Assembly (NCBI GenBank): GCA_000495505.1
Contig: CP006833.1
Span: forward strand, 1,612,001-1,676,000
From: Campylobacter fetus subsp. testudinum 03-427
Lineage (GTDB): Bacteria; Campylobacterota; Campylobacteria; Campylobacterales; Campylobacteraceae
Direction: 5' to 3'
Length of the DNA stretch: 64,000 bases
Positions 45,282-56,486 of the stretch are shown here, piece after piece. The position numbers and the translations under genes were made by a program. The stretch's first letter is position 1; each line of letters opens with the position of its first letter. Below the pieces are notes generated by a model, which did not search any database, was not told where the DNA came from, and worked only from the letters and a program-made list of their open reading frames with translations.

Positions 45282-45310
45282 ATTATATCTACTTTTTTAT
45301 ACATTGTCAA
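45282..45310 (-). promoter_or_regulatory. Consensus sigma-70 promoter of the tRNA operon
   Basis: On the minus strand TTGACA (45305-45310) and TATAAT (45282-45287) are both perfect and separated by exactly 17 bases. Position is 37 bases before mature tRNA-Pro. A clear -35 hexamer is uncommon in Campylobacter, which fits strong constitutive expression of this operon. Confidence 0.88.
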
Positions 45311-45363
45311 TTAAAACAATCTTAAAAACTAAATTTAGCTTAAAATAAAGCTAAATTTAATAA

Positions 45364-46083
45364 TTATTTAGAATGCTTCTTTTTTGAGTATAAATTTATC
45401 ATCTCCACACCCAAAGAAAACGCCATAGCAAAATATATATATCCTTTTGGAATATGAAATTTAAATCCCTCTCCAACAAGCGCTATACCGATCATTATCA
45501 AAAATGCCAAAGCAAGAACCTTTATAGTTGGATTATCATCTACAAAACGACTTATAGATCCGCTCGCAAGCAGCATCACTAAAACAGCCAATATCACGGC
45601 TATGATCATTATTTCTATATGATCAGCCATTCCAACAGCGGTTATAACGCTATCTAATGAAAATACGATATCTAAAATGCCTATTTGAACTATGGTTGTA
45701 AAGAAGTTAGAAGCGCCTTTTGCCTTTAAACTATCTTCCTCATTTTCTCCGGTTGCGTGAGAGTGGAGTTCTAAAGTGGATTTTGCTATCAAAAACAGAC
45801 CGCCAGCTATCAGTACAAGATCTCTTCCTGAAATTTCTTGTGCAAAAACACTAAAAAGTGGAGTTGTAAGCTTCATAATCCAAAACAAGCTCAAAAGCAA
45901 TAAAATTCTAGTCACCATAGCAAGACCAAGTCCCAAAACCCTAGCTCTATCTCTTTGATGAGCAGGAAGTTTGCCACATAAAATAGCTATAAAAATGATA
46001 TTATCTATACCTAAAACTATTTCTAAACTAGTCAGCGTAAGCAGACTTATCCAAGCCTCCGGAGAGTAGATCCACTCAAGCAT
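45364..46083 (-). CDS. TerC family integral membrane protein
   Basis: Membrane protein of 239 residues with seven predicted helices. The TerC signature LEIVLGIDNIIFIAIL (residues 20-35) and its internal counterpart IVQIGILDIVFSLDSVITAVGM near residue 132 both carry the conserved Asp. Members are implicated in manganese or other metal handling during protein secretion and in tellurite resistance. The specific role here is unknown. The ATG overlaps purN by 8 bases. Confidence 0.88.
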   Translation of the reverse strand: MLEWIYSPEAWISLLTLTSLEIVLGIDNIIFIAILCGKLPAHQRDRARVLGLGLAMVTRILLLLSLFWIMKLTTPLFSVFAQEISGRDLVLIAGGLFLIAKSTLELHSHATGENEEDSLKAKGASNFFTTIVQIGILDIVFSLDSVITAVGMADHIEIMIIAVILAVLVMLLASGSISRFVDDNPTIKVLALAFLIMIGIALVGEGFKFHIPKGYIYFAMAFSLGVEMINLYSKKKHSK

Positions 46084-46663
46084 TGTTTTCCTTATTTGTT
46101 AAAATATTTATGATTGTTTTTGGTAAAATTTCGTGTTCTACCTTATGTATCATCTCTTCCCATTCTTCAAAAGTTTTACCGTCTCTTTGAAATGTTTCTT
46201 GAGCTAAAATCCTACCGCCGTCTAGCTCCTCGCTGACCAAATGAACACTCACTCCGCCAACAGCCATATCACTATCAAAACTCTCTTTTATGGCGTGAGC
46301 ACCTTTAAAAAGCGGTAAAATGCTCGGATGAAGATTGATAGCTTTTACGTTTTTAGTAAAAACGGGGGTTAAAATGCGCATAAATCCGGCTAAAATAGTC
46401 AAGTCTATCTCGTTTTTTTCTATCTCTTTAACCAAAGCCACGTCGAATTCCTCTCTTGAGCTAAATGCTTTATTTTCTATGATAGTAGTAGTAAGCCCGA
46501 ATTTTTTGGCTCGCTCTATCCCATAAGCACCTGGCTTGTTACAAATGAGCAGTTTGGCGACTATTTTTACGTCTCCAAAAACTTTTCCATGCACTTTTTC
46601 TAGTATCGCTTCTAAATTTGAACCGCTTCCACTAAATAAAATAGCGATATTTTTTATAACCAT
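46076..46663 (-). CDS. purN: Phosphoribosylglycinamide formyltransferase
   Basis: Purine-synthesis enzyme that formylates GAR using 10-formyl-THF, 195 residues. Family features are the phosphate-binding IAILFSGSGSNLEAIL at the N-terminus, LAGFMRILTPVF near residue 90 and the catalytic INLHPSILPLFKGAHA near residue 107, followed by GVSVHLVSEELDGG with the conserved His and Asp. It overlaps nnr by 10 bases upstream. Confidence 0.93.
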   Translation of the reverse strand: MVIKNIAILFSGSGSNLEAILEKVHGKVFGDVKIVAKLLICNKPGAYGIERAKKFGLTTTIIENKAFSSREEFDVALVKEIEKNEIDLTILAGFMRILTPVFTKNVKAINLHPSILPLFKGAHAIKESFDSDMAVGGVSVHLVSEELDGGRILAQETFQRDGKTFEEWEEMIHKVEHEILPKTIINILTNKENNA

Positions 46664-48039
46664 TGAAGTCCTTTTATGATGTCATTTGGAGTGAAACTAT
46701 AAGAGTTTGCTTTGTAAGATAGCGCTGTTTTTTGATGAGCTAAAACTCCATTTAAGCTTGCGTCAAGCGGGCTAAAACCTTGAACTAAAAATCCAAGAAG
46801 TATCCCGCAAAGTGCGTCGCCGCTTCCTGCTACTGCTAAACTAGGAGTACCTAAATTTGATACATAAAGTACGCCGTTTTTAGCTATGATGACGTTTGAA
46901 CCTTTTAAAACCAAAACTGGGGAAAATCTTTTAGAGAACTCTCTAGCTAGTTCAAAGCGGCTTCTTTGCACATCTTCTATACTAAAATTTCCAAATTCCG
47001 CTATATTCAAAAGACTTGCAAACTCTTTTGGATGAGGAGTTAAAATAGCATCATCTTTATGCGCGAAACTTAAAATTTCTTTTTTATAAAACATATCTGC
47101 ATCGACCACGCAAGGTCTAGCCAATATCTCGTTTATATCAAATTTAGCTTCTCCAAGCCCCATTCCAACAGCAACCGCGTCCGCTCCTTTGAAGCTGTTT
47201 TTTTGCATAATTTCTTCATCTAAATTTATATCCTGCTTATTTAAATTTACAAGACTCACTCTACCAGAGCCCATTTTCAAAGCAGCTTTAGCGCAAATTT
47301 TAGCAGCTCCGCTTAACTCGCCACAAACCACAAAAGCATGACCGAAATCGCCCTTATTTGTATTTAAAATCTCACGACTAGGAAGTTTAAGATCGTCAAG
47401 CTCAAGCAGAAAATCGCTATCCGCACTAGCAAATTTACTCTCACAAATACCTAAATTCGAGCATACTATTTCACCTACAAAATCTTTTGCGGCGTCGCTA
47501 TAAAGTCCCAATTTCCTCGCACCCATCGTTACGGTAAAATCAGCCTTAAAGCAAGTTCCCAAAATGCGTCCATTTTTTTCAAGTCCGCTTGGGAAGTCGA
47601 TCGCGATCTTAAGAGCATCAACATTATTTATCAAATTTAGTATTTGCAAGATTTTTTCGTCTAAATTTTTATTTAGTCCGCTACCAAATATCCCATCGAT
47701 TATGCAACAAACTCCATCTAAACTCAAATTTTCACAAATTTTGACACCGATTTGCTCCGCTATTTTTAGTTGAGTTTTGCAGTTTTCATTTAAGCTTGAA
47801 GTGGTAAAAAATAGCTCACACTCATAGTCGCCCTCAAGCATTCTAGCAGCTGCTATAGCGTCACTTGCGTTGTTTCCACCACCGCAAACAACAAGGATTT
47901 TTGAGCCTATTTTTAAATTCTTTCTTACTAAATTTGCTACGCCAAGAGCTGCATTTTCTTGCAAAATAAGCTCACTCAAACCGTAATTTAAAATGCAATT
48001 TTTATCAAATTTATCACTACTTATAAATAGTTTTTTCAT
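46654..48039 (-). CDS. nnr: Bifunctional NAD(P)H-hydrate epimerase / dehydratase
   Basis: Metabolite-repair enzyme for damaged NAD(P)H, 461 residues. The N-terminal YjeF/NnrE epimerase domain (1-200) has VVCGGGNNASDAIAAARML. The C-terminal NnrD kinase-like domain (205-461) has AVGMGLGE, the catalytic region DAILTPHPKEFASLL, VLKGSNVIIA and the nucleotide-binding GSGDALCGILLGFLVQG. Both halves appear intact. It is coupled to purN and to the YifB-like gene by short overlaps. Confidence 0.92.
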   Translation of the reverse strand: MKKLFISSDKFDKNCILNYGLSELILQENAALGVANLVRKNLKIGSKILVVCGGGNNASDAIAAARMLEGDYECELFFTTSSLNENCKTQLKIAEQIGVKICENLSLDGVCCIIDGIFGSGLNKNLDEKILQILNLINNVDALKIAIDFPSGLEKNGRILGTCFKADFTVTMGARKLGLYSDAAKDFVGEIVCSNLGICESKFASADSDFLLELDDLKLPSREILNTNKGDFGHAFVVCGELSGAAKICAKAALKMGSGRVSLVNLNKQDINLDEEIMQKNSFKGADAVAVGMGLGEAKFDINEILARPCVVDADMFYKKEILSFAHKDDAILTPHPKEFASLLNIAEFGNFSIEDVQRSRFELAREFSKRFSPVLVLKGSNVIIAKNGVLYVSNLGTPSLAVAGSGDALCGILLGFLVQGFSPLDASLNGVLAHQKTALSYKANSYSFTPNDIIKGLQWL

Positions 48040-49550
48040 ATTTTCATCCTATAACTGAGACTCTCAAGTATATGAACTTTATTAATATTTTCTTCACCAT
48101 CAAGGTCGGCTATAGTTCTAGCGACTTTTAGTGTTTTGTTGATACCTCGCTGACTCAAATGATAATTAACAATCGCTTTATTTAAAGTTATCTTAGCATC
48201 TTTATCGCACACGCAAAACTTAGTAATCTCCGCGTCCTTTAGCTTTCCATTTAGCTCACTTTGACCACGCAAGGTCTGTCTTTTAAAAGCATCTAAAACC
48301 ATACTATACATATCTTTACTGCTAAGACTTGGTCTATCTTCGCTACTTATTTCACCCATTGAAACATAGATATCTATCCTATCAAGTAGAGCTTTTGATA
48401 TCATACTTTGGTATCTTGTTATATCTTTATCACTACATCTACAGCTATTAAATTTACTAAAAGCATTTCCGCAAGGGCAAGGATTCATAGCCGCAACAAA
48501 TAAAAACTTAGTTTCGTAACTAGTTTTTGAATTTACGCGAGAGATGTTGATTTTATTATCTTCTAGCGGTTCTCTTAAACTTTCAAGTATCTGCTTTCCA
48601 AAATGAGGAAACTCATCAAAAAATAGAACTCCGCCATTTGCCAAAGCGACTTCGCCGATCTTTGCCATACCGCTGCCTCCACCAAAAATCGAACTTCTCG
48701 TGCTTGTATGGTGCGGACTGCGAAAAGCTCTTAAAGAGCTAAAGTCACAATTATTTGAGTTTAGAGACTGATACGCACTAGCTAAAAGTATCTCATTTAA
48801 ACTCTGCGGAGGAAGAATATAAGCAAGACGCTTTGCGCTCATAGACTTTCCACATCCTGGACTTCCTTCAAAAAGTATATTATGCATGCCAGAAGCACTG
48901 ATAATACAAGCTCTTTTTGCTCTTTCTTGACCTTTTATATCTTTGAAATCCAGCTCGTAATTAAAATTCGGAACAAATTTTCTATCATTTATCTCTATAA
49001 CATTTTCAAAAAGTGGATGAGATGATACTACTTTGCAGCTCTGTTTGAACTCTTCATTTAAGAAAAAATCCCTAGCTTCATTTAAATTTGAAACCGCAAA
49101 AACTGTTAAATTTGGTATCATTGCAGCTTTTAAAGCGATATCTTTTGGAAGTAAAACATTTGCGCTTTTAATATTTACACTAAGAAACAAAAGAATAGAA
49201 AATAGCTCGGCGCTACTCTTTAAACTTCCATCTAAGCTAAGCTCTCCAAATACGAAAAAATCACTATCAAATCTCTCTTTTTGTAGTAAAATAAGAAGCG
49301 CTATAGGTAGATCAAAATGCGAACCGTCTTTTTTGACATCGCTAGGACTTAAGTTTATGACGATTTTCATAGCAGGTAGATTAAAGTCTTTTATAACTCC
49401 AAGTGCGGATCTCACTCTAGTCACGGACTCTTTTATGGTAGTGCTCGCAAGACCGACTATATCAAATCCAGGAAGCGCTCTAAGAAAAGTAGATTCTATA
49501 TCTATGATATGTAATTTACTACTTAAACAAGCACTTTTTAGAGATTTCAT
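48036..49550 (-). CDS. YifB/ComM family Mg-chelatase-like AAA+ ATPase
   Basis: Protein of 504 residues. N-terminal ChlI/LonC-like domain (about 20-140), central AAA+ domain with Walker A FEGSPGCGKSMSAKRLA near residue 217, Walker B GGVLFFDEFPHF near residue 300, Cys-rich segment NPCPCGNAFSKFNSCRCSD near residue 360, and C-terminal Mg_chelatase_C. ComM members are hexameric helicases that promote branch migration in natural transformation, a trait known in Campylobacter. It starts with ATG and overlaps the def stop by 4 bases. Confidence 0.9.
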   Translation of the reverse strand: MKSLKSACLSSKLHIIDIESTFLRALPGFDIVGLASTTIKESVTRVRSALGVIKDFNLPAMKIVINLSPSDVKKDGSHFDLPIALLILLQKERFDSDFFVFGELSLDGSLKSSAELFSILLFLSVNIKSANVLLPKDIALKAAMIPNLTVFAVSNLNEARDFFLNEEFKQSCKVVSSHPLFENVIEINDRKFVPNFNYELDFKDIKGQERAKRACIISASGMHNILFEGSPGCGKSMSAKRLAYILPPQSLNEILLASAYQSLNSNNCDFSSLRAFRSPHHTSTRSSIFGGGSGMAKIGEVALANGGVLFFDEFPHFGKQILESLREPLEDNKINISRVNSKTSYETKFLFVAAMNPCPCGNAFSKFNSCRCSDKDITRYQSMISKALLDRIDIYVSMGEISSEDRPSLSSKDMYSMVLDAFKRQTLRGQSELNGKLKDAEITKFCVCDKDAKITLNKAIVNYHLSQRGINKTLKVARTIADLDGEENINKVHILESLSYRMKI

Positions 49551-50065
49551 ATCGGTTTTAGCTTTGATTTTTTCTTGTACTCTTTATCAAATTTTTTGCG
49601 TTTGTTAAATCCGATTTTTTCTATAAAAAGACGTCCATCTAAATGATCATTTTCATGCTGAATAGCCACAGACAATAGACCATCGGCTTCTAACTCTTTT
49701 AAATTTCCAAATCTATCTTGAAACTGTATTTTGATATCTTTAGCACGCTTCACGTCTTCATAGTATCCAGGTACGCTAAGGCAACCTTCTTGATATACGA
49801 TTTCACCACATTTGGATATAAATTTTGGATTTATTATCTCTAAAAGATCATTTTTATCTTGTATTTCATCTTCGTTTATTAAATTTATTATAAAAACCCT
49901 AATTGGCCTACCGACTTGTATCGCAGCCAATCCTATACCGTTTTTTGCTATCATTGTATCATACATATCATCTAAAAACTTTGCTAGTTCATCATCAAAT
50001 TTGACAACATCAACACTTTTTTCAAAAAGTCTTTTATCAGGATAAGTAATTACATCTAAAACCAT
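49547..50065 (-). CDS. def: Peptide deformylase
   Basis: Iron/zinc enzyme that removes the formyl group from nascent proteins, 172 residues. All three motifs are present: GIGLAAIQVG (residues 43-52), EGCLSVPGY (about 93-101, metal-binding Cys) and QHENDHLDG (about 134-142, with the two metal His and catalytic Glu). It follows the GGDEF-like gene directly; the order def, clpP, tig matches C. jejuni with one gene inserted. Confidence 0.96.
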   Translation of the reverse strand: MVLDVITYPDKRLFEKSVDVVKFDDELAKFLDDMYDTMIAKNGIGLAAIQVGRPIRVFIINLINEDEIQDKNDLLEIINPKFISKCGEIVYQEGCLSVPGYYEDVKRAKDIKIQFQDRFGNLKELEADGLLSVAIQHENDHLDGRLFIEKIGFNKRKKFDKEYKKKSKLKPI

Positions 50066-51148
50066 CTAGTTTCCTTCTGCAACCTCATACAACTTAGCTC
50101 TTTTTCCACTTTTTGCTAGTCCATCAAGAGCTTTTGAAAGTGTCTCTTCTACACTATGTTTTAAATTTAACGCCGCTACAGATATCTCAATATCCATATC
50201 TATCTCATCTTCGGCTATAAAAAATGTAGTTTGGTAAAGCATTTGACCTACTCTATCGCAAGCTTTTTTAGCACCTTCTATATCAGTATGTTTCATTATC
50301 ATACCAAAATATCCATCACCATAATGCGCTACGATATCGCTTCTTCTTGAAGTTTTTAGCAAAATTTTAGCTATATTTCTTAGTATTCCGTTTTTGTCTT
50401 TCAAACTAGGTATATTGTTCAAAACACTGTCTTTTACATGTATCAGCATAACACTTACATTATAGTTATATCTTTTTACATGATCAAGCTCGTCTTCTAG
50501 TACTTTTAAGAAATATTTTTTATTATACACTCCAAATTTAGAATCATAGATAGACTGCTCTTCTACGTTTTTAAATATACGATTTACATCTTCATAGCTA
50601 TTTTTGATAACATCTAAATGCCTCTCCATAAGAGCATTTAGCTTGTCTAATTCGTCGCTAAATGACTTTATGGCAGCTTGTACCTCAAGTGGATTTGCAT
50701 TTACCTTTGTCTCTTCTAGTCTTTTTTTGACTATACCTTTCATAATAACTAAATTTTTGTATATAAGAGTGATAACTTGAAGCATATTTTTAATCTGACC
50801 AAAGCCTAATTTGATCTCTTTTTCGATCAAAGCTTGCTTCTCTAACACATCATCTTTATCATAATCTATAAGTTCTAAAACTTTTTTTTGAAATGAGGAG
50901 GACTTAGACTCTAAAAGCTTTCTAAAATATATATCAAAATTTTCAGGAGTTGCTTGGATATTGTCATCGCTTAACTGCTTTAAAACAGCTTGTGAAAATT
51001 TATTTAAATCAACGGCTGCTTCATCATTTTTATCTGAATTTTTTACTTTTACTACTTCTTCGCGACTTCTCTCAGCAACAGATCTAGTTATCTGATTTTG
51101 TTGAACTATATTTGGCGGAACATCTTTATCATCTCTTAACTTAACCAC
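50066..51148 (-). CDS. GGDEF-domain-like protein with degenerate active site
   Basis: Protein of 360 residues. The N-terminal 190 residues are helical. The C-terminal domain has the diguanylate cyclase fold pattern (YDSKFGVYNKKYFLKVLEDELD at about 200, then HVKDSVLNNI). The active-site GGDEF is replaced by YGDGYF (in VAHYGDGYFGMIM), so cyclase activity is unlikely. It may act as a c-di-GMP- or GTP-binding or purely structural module. It lies between clpP and def in one minus-strand operon with gaps of 11 and 0 bases. Confidence 0.82.
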   Translation of the reverse strand: MVKLRDDKDVPPNIVQQNQITRSVAERSREEVVKVKNSDKNDEAAVDLNKFSQAVLKQLSDDNIQATPENFDIYFRKLLESKSSSFQKKVLELIDYDKDDVLEKQALIEKEIKLGFGQIKNMLQVITLIYKNLVIMKGIVKKRLEETKVNANPLEVQAAIKSFSDELDKLNALMERHLDVIKNSYEDVNRIFKNVEEQSIYDSKFGVYNKKYFLKVLEDELDHVKRYNYNVSVMLIHVKDSVLNNIPSLKDKNGILRNIAKILLKTSRRSDIVAHYGDGYFGMIMKHTDIEGAKKACDRVGQMLYQTTFFIAEDEIDMDIEISVAALNLKHSVEETLSKALDGLAKSGKRAKLYEVAEGN

Positions 51149-51159
51149 TAAAACCTCAC

Positions 51160-51750
51160 TTATTTAAAGCTTTTCTCCAAGACATTATCTATAAGTCCAT
51201 ACTCAGCTGCCTCATGAGCACTCATAAAAAAGTCTCTATCTGTATCTTTGGCTATTTTAGCAAGTTTTTGACCTGTATTTTTAGCCAAAGTACTATTTAA
51301 TACCTCTTTTAAGCGTAAAATTTCTTTCGCTTGAATTTCTATATCTGTTGCTTGACCTCTAGCACCGCCTAAAGGCTGATGGATCATTATACGAGAATTC
51401 GGTAAAGCATATCTCTTTCCTTTTGTTCCACAACTAAGTAAAAAAGCGCCCATACTAGCAGCTTGTCCTATACAAATAGTACAAACGTCCGGTTTTATAT
51501 AATTCATAGTATCATATATACTAAATCCACTCGTTACGACTCCGCCTGGGCTATTGATATATAGATATATATCCTTATCAGGATCTTCAGCTTCTAAAAA
51601 TAGCATTTGAGCTACTATGGCACTTGCCATCGCATCTTCTATCTCGCCGCTTAGCATTATAATACGATCTTTTAAAAGGCGAGAGTATATATCGTAACTT
51701 CTCTCGCCCTTGCTAGTTCTTTCAACTACGTAAGGGATATAATAACTCAT
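51160..51750 (-). CDS. clpP: ATP-dependent Clp protease proteolytic subunit
   Basis: Serine protease of 196 residues forming the barrel that works with ClpA/ClpX. Catalytic Ser99 lies in [11 protein letters not shown] and His124 in [10 protein letters not shown]; the Asp follows in the [11 protein letters not shown] region. N-terminal [20 protein letters not shown] is the usual start. The ATG overlaps the trigger factor stop by one base. Confidence 0.97.
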   Translation of the reverse strand: MSYYIPYVVERTSKGERSYDIYSRLLKDRIIMLSGEIEDAMASAIVAQMLFLEAEDPDKDIYLYINSPGGVVTSGFSIYDTMNYIKPDVCTICIGQAASMGAFLLSCGTKGKRYALPNSRIMIHQPLGGARGQATDIEIQAKEILRLKEVLNSTLAKNTGQKLAKIAKDTDRDFFMSAHEAAEYGLIDNVLEKSFK

Positions 51751-53057
51751 TATTCGCCCTTATCTTCTTTAGTACCGCTTTTAAATAAATTATTAAACAA
51801 TTTCTCTTCTATCATCGCCATTTTAACAGCTGGAAGCATACCTTGCTTTTTGTAGCTTTCTAAATGCTCTTTTGGATCAATGCCGTATCTATAAGCTTCA
51901 AAATATACCGCTTGCAAAAGCTCATTATCACTTACGGTGATACCTTTTTGCTTTGCTAATTCATCTATGATAAACGTGAGCTTAACACTTTTTATAGCTT
52001 CGTCTTTATAAGTTTCTCTCTGTTTTTTAAGAGCTTCTTTGTCTTCGCGGAATTTTTTCATCTCATCTTCGCTAAAATTTCCCCAAGCGCTTCTAAATTG
52101 CATATCTATCTCTTGCTCTACTATGTTATTAGGTAGATCAAATTTAAACTTTTCTACTGCTTTATCTGCAAATTTAGGTTTTAGATCCTCATTTAAAAGT
52201 TTTTGAAATTTATCTGCTCTGATCTGCTCTTTGATCCTATCTTCTAGTTGCTGGGCAGTTGGATTTTCTTCATTAGGCATTAATTTTTTAAGAGTTTCTT
52301 CGTCTAATTTTCCAGCTTTTTTACCTTGAATTTCATGTAATTTTACTTTAAAAACAGCAGGTTTTCCAGCAAGATGAGCAGCTCCATACTCAGCAGGGAA
52401 CGTAACATTTACATCTTTTTGCTCACCTACTTTTAAACCCAACATACCATCTTCAAATCCCGGTATAAACTGTCCGCTTCCTATCTCAAGAAGATAGTTT
52501 TCTGCTGTCCCGCCCTCAAAAGCTTCACCATCTACAAATCCCTCAAAGTCAAATTTAGCAAAATCGCCTTTTTCTAAACTATCTTTTTCAACTTTTTCAA
52601 GAGGAGCTATCATTTTTAAAAACTCGTTTATCTTCTCTTCGATCTCTTTTTTAGTGACTTTTGGAGTTGCGTATTCAGGAATAATCTCTTCATAACCATC
52701 TACTTTAACTTCTGGTTTGAATGAAATTTCAAGCTCGATATCTATATTTCCATCTTTTTCATCAAATTTAAGTATCATAGGCTCACCGATTATATCGCTA
52801 GATTTTTTAGCGATCAATTTTAAGCTCTCATTTACTATATCTCTAAATATTTCACTTTTAGCATCATTTTCTAAGTCTTTTCCATATCTTTTTAGCACTT
52901 GCGCAACTGGAACTTTTCCTTTTCTAAAACCATCAATTTTTATATTTTTAGCAGCTTTCTTGGCTAAATTTTCAACCTTGGCGTTAAGCTCACTTGCTTT
53001 AACTTCAGTTTGCGCAGCAGCATTTGCTGTGTTTAAAAGTTTTGCTTTAACTTCCAT
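51750..53057 (-). CDS. tig: Trigger factor (ribosome-bound chaperone and prolyl isomerase)
   Basis: Chaperone of 435 residues. Ribosome-binding domain with FRKGKVPV (about residues 44-51), FKBP-type PPIase domain (about 150-245, [20 protein letters not shown] and [16 protein letters not shown]) and a long helical C-terminal domain. I start at the ATG 53055-53057 (MEVKAKLL) because AAAAGGAAA stands just upstream and this is the known N-terminus; a 15-codon upstream extension is open but unlikely. First gene of the tig-clpP-def operon. Confidence 0.96.
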   Translation of the reverse strand: MEVKAKLLNTANAAAQTEVKASELNAKVENLAKKAAKNIKIDGFRKGKVPVAQVLKRYGKDLENDAKSEIFRDIVNESLKLIAKKSSDIIGEPMILKFDEKDGNIDIELEISFKPEVKVDGYEEIIPEYATPKVTKKEIEEKINEFLKMIAPLEKVEKDSLEKGDFAKFDFEGFVDGEAFEGGTAENYLLEIGSGQFIPGFEDGMLGLKVGEQKDVNVTFPAEYGAAHLAGKPAVFKVKLHEIQGKKAGKLDEETLKKLMPNEENPTAQQLEDRIKEQIRADKFQKLLNEDLKPKFADKAVEKFKFDLPNNIVEQEIDMQFRSAWGNFSEDEMKKFREDKEALKKQRETYKDEAIKSVKLTFIIDELAKQKGITVSDNELLQAVYFEAYRYGIDPKEHLESYKKQGMLPAVKMAMIEEKLFNNLFKSGTKEDKGE

Positions 53058-53190
53058 TATTTTCCTTTTATTATGATAAAAAATTATCTCGCAATATATC
53101 AAATTTTTGCTTTATTTAAGTATAAATTGATAAATTTATTACTATAAAAGTCAAAATATTGTAAAATCGCAAAAATTTTTAAGGTGATTA

Positions 53191-53778
53191 ATGTTTGATC
53201 AAAATAGAAAAGCCGAATTTGAAAAATGTGTCAAAACAATGCTAGAAATTTTAGGTGAAAATCCAGATAGAGAAGGACTTTTAAATACTCCAAAAAGAGT
53301 TGCAAAAGCTTATGAATTCATTACAAGCGGATATTGGCAAGATCCAAAAGATGTTTTGAATGATGCAATGTTTGATAGTAGCAACAATGAAATGGTTCTG
53401 CTAAAAGATATCGAATTTTACAGCATTTGTGAGCATCATCTTCTTCCTATTATCGGTAGAGCTCACGTCGCTTATATACCAGATGGGAAAGTTGTAGGAC
53501 TTAGCAAAATTCCAAGAATGGTAAATATATACGCAAGGCGTCTGCAAATTCAAGAGCAAATGACGGAGCAAATCGCTCAAGCTCTTCAAGATGCCATAAG
53601 CCCAAAAGGCGTTGGAGTAGTAATCGAAGCAAGGCATATGTGCATAGAAATGAGAGGAGTAGAAAAGATAAACTCTACAACAACTACATCGGCACTAAGA
53701 GGTATGTTTATAAAAAATGCAGAAACTAGAAAAGAGTTTTTTGATCTCATCAATTCTCCAAAAGTGGTAAAATTTTGA
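53191..53778 (+). CDS. folE: GTP cyclohydrolase I
   Basis: First enzyme of folate synthesis, 195 residues. Motifs: [17 protein letters not shown] (27-43), zinc site [18 protein letters not shown] near residue 78, [27 protein letters not shown] near 107 and the C-terminal [11 protein letters not shown] with the third zinc Cys. It diverges from tig and overlaps fliI by 4 bases, the same arrangement as C. jejuni. Confidence 0.96.
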   Translation: MFDQNRKAEFEKCVKTMLEILGENPDREGLLNTPKRVAKAYEFITSGYWQDPKDVLNDAMFDSSNNEMVLLKDIEFYSICEHHLLPIIGRAHVAYIPDGKVVGLSKIPRMVNIYARRLQIQEQMTEQIAQALQDAISPKGVGVVIEARHMCIEMRGVEKINSTTTTSALRGMFIKNAETRKEFFDLINSPKVVKF

Positions 53779-55079
53779 GTTTAGAAAATATTAAAAGCAA
53801 ACTTAGTAAAAATAAGAGCTTATCTAGTATATTTGGCATCATCACAAAAATCACTACAAATAATATGGAGATAACAGGGCTTCGACCAAGCATAGGCGAT
53901 ATCGTACGAATAGTAAGCATAGATGGAAATAAAAACGAGCTCGGTATGGTAACTGGACTAAATCAAACAGGAGCTAGCGTAAGTCCTTTTGGATTTGTAG
54001 AAGGATTTAAAATAGGAGATCGCGTATATGCTAGTGATCAAGGTATGAGCATACCAGTAGGCGAGTCGCTTTTAGGTAGAGTAGTAGATCCGTTTATGAA
54101 TCCAAAAGATTCCAAAGGTGCGATAGAAGCTACAACTTATGTTCCCATAATGCAGACGCCTATTCCTGCTATGAAAAGAGGACTTATAAATGAGCCTTTT
54201 AGTGTCGGAGTAAAAACTATAGATGGACTTTTAACATGTGGTAAAGGTCAAAAATTAGGTATTTTTGCAGGAAGCGGAGTTGGAAAATCAACTCTAATGG
54301 GAATGATCGTAAAAAACTCAGTAGCACCGATAAAAGTTGTAGCTCTTATAGGTGAGCGTGGGCGTGAAGTGCCTGAGTTTATAGAAAAAAACTTAAACGG
54401 CGATCTATCTGATACGGTTATCATAGTAGCAACAAGCGATGATAGCCCTCTTATGAGAAAATACGGAGCATTTTGCGCTATGAGCGTAGCAGAATACTTT
54501 AAAAGTAGCGGAAGAGACGTGCTATTTATAATGGACAGCGTTACTAGATTTGCTATGGCTCAAAGAGAGATCGGACTTGCTTTAGGAGAACCTCCAACAA
54601 GTAAAGGCTATCCACCAAGCGTATTAACTATACTTCCGCAACTTATGGAAAGAGCAGGAAAAGAGGAAGGAAAAGGCAGCATAACCGCGTTTTTTACTGT
54701 TTTGGTTGAAGGGGACGATATGAGTGATCCTATAGCAGATCAAAGCAGAAGCATACTTGATGGGCATATCGTATTAAGCAGAGAATTAACTGATTTTGGA
54801 ATTTATCCACCTATAAATATCTTAAACTCAGCAAGCCGCGTTATGGGAGATGTGACTTCAAAAGAACATAGAGCCAATGCTTCTAAATTTAAAAGACTAT
54901 TTTCAATGCTCAAAGAAAACGAAGTACTGATAAGGATAGGAGCGTATCAAAAAGGTATAGACAAAGAATTAGACAGCGCAATATCAAAAAAAGGATTTAT
55001 GGAGGAATTTATGAAACAAAATCCTACAGAAGGTTTTAAATTTGAAGATACGATTAAAATGCTTGAAGGGATAAAATGA
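53775..55079 (+). CDS. fliI: Flagellum-specific ATP synthase FliI
   Basis: ATPase of the flagellar type III export apparatus, 434 residues. Walker A is [13 protein letters not shown] near residue 163, the family element [12 protein letters not shown] lies near 193, Walker [21 protein letters not shown] near 252 and [17 protein letters not shown] after it. It starts at a TTG inside the folE stop region (TTGA overlap). No other flagellar gene is adjacent. Confidence 0.95.
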   Translation: MSLENIKSKLSKNKSLSSIFGIITKITTNNMEITGLRPSIGDIVRIVSIDGNKNELGMVTGLNQTGASVSPFGFVEGFKIGDRVYASDQGMSIPVGESLLGRVVDPFMNPKDSKGAIEATTYVPIMQTPIPAMKRGLINEPFSVGVKTIDGLLTCGKGQKLGIFAGSGVGKSTLMGMIVKNSVAPIKVVALIGERGREVPEFIEKNLNGDLSDTVIIVATSDDSPLMRKYGAFCAMSVAEYFKSSGRDVLFIMDSVTRFAMAQREIGLALGEPPTSKGYPPSVLTILPQLMERAGKEEGKGSITAFFTVLVEGDDMSDPIADQSRSILDGHIVLSRELTDFGIYPPINILNSASRVMGDVTSKEHRANASKFKRLFSMLKENEVLIRIGAYQKGIDKELDSAISKKGFMEEFMKQNPTEGFKFEDTIKMLEGIK

Positions 55080-55263
55080 CGATATATAAAGCAACCCAGG
55101 CATTGTAAATTTAGATATTTTGATAGCAGATATCAAGTATAAATAATTTTTATAATTTTTGTTTTCATTTACTAAATTTTAAAGCAAAATTTATAAAAAT
55201 TGTTATATCATTCAGAAATAAAAGATAAAGTTTATCCTAATTAAATTTAGGGTGAATTATTAA

Positions 55264-56466
<1,203 letters not shown>

Positions 56467-56486
56467 ATCAAATTTAGGAAGAAAAA

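Noticed and set aside
53058-53102. 15-codon N-terminal extension of trigger factor
   Set aside because: The MEVKAKLL start has a good ribosome site and matches the family N-terminus.
55080-55112. Short frame after fliI (ten codons from ATG)
   Set aside because: Too short and overlapping the fliI stop; no evidence of a gene.
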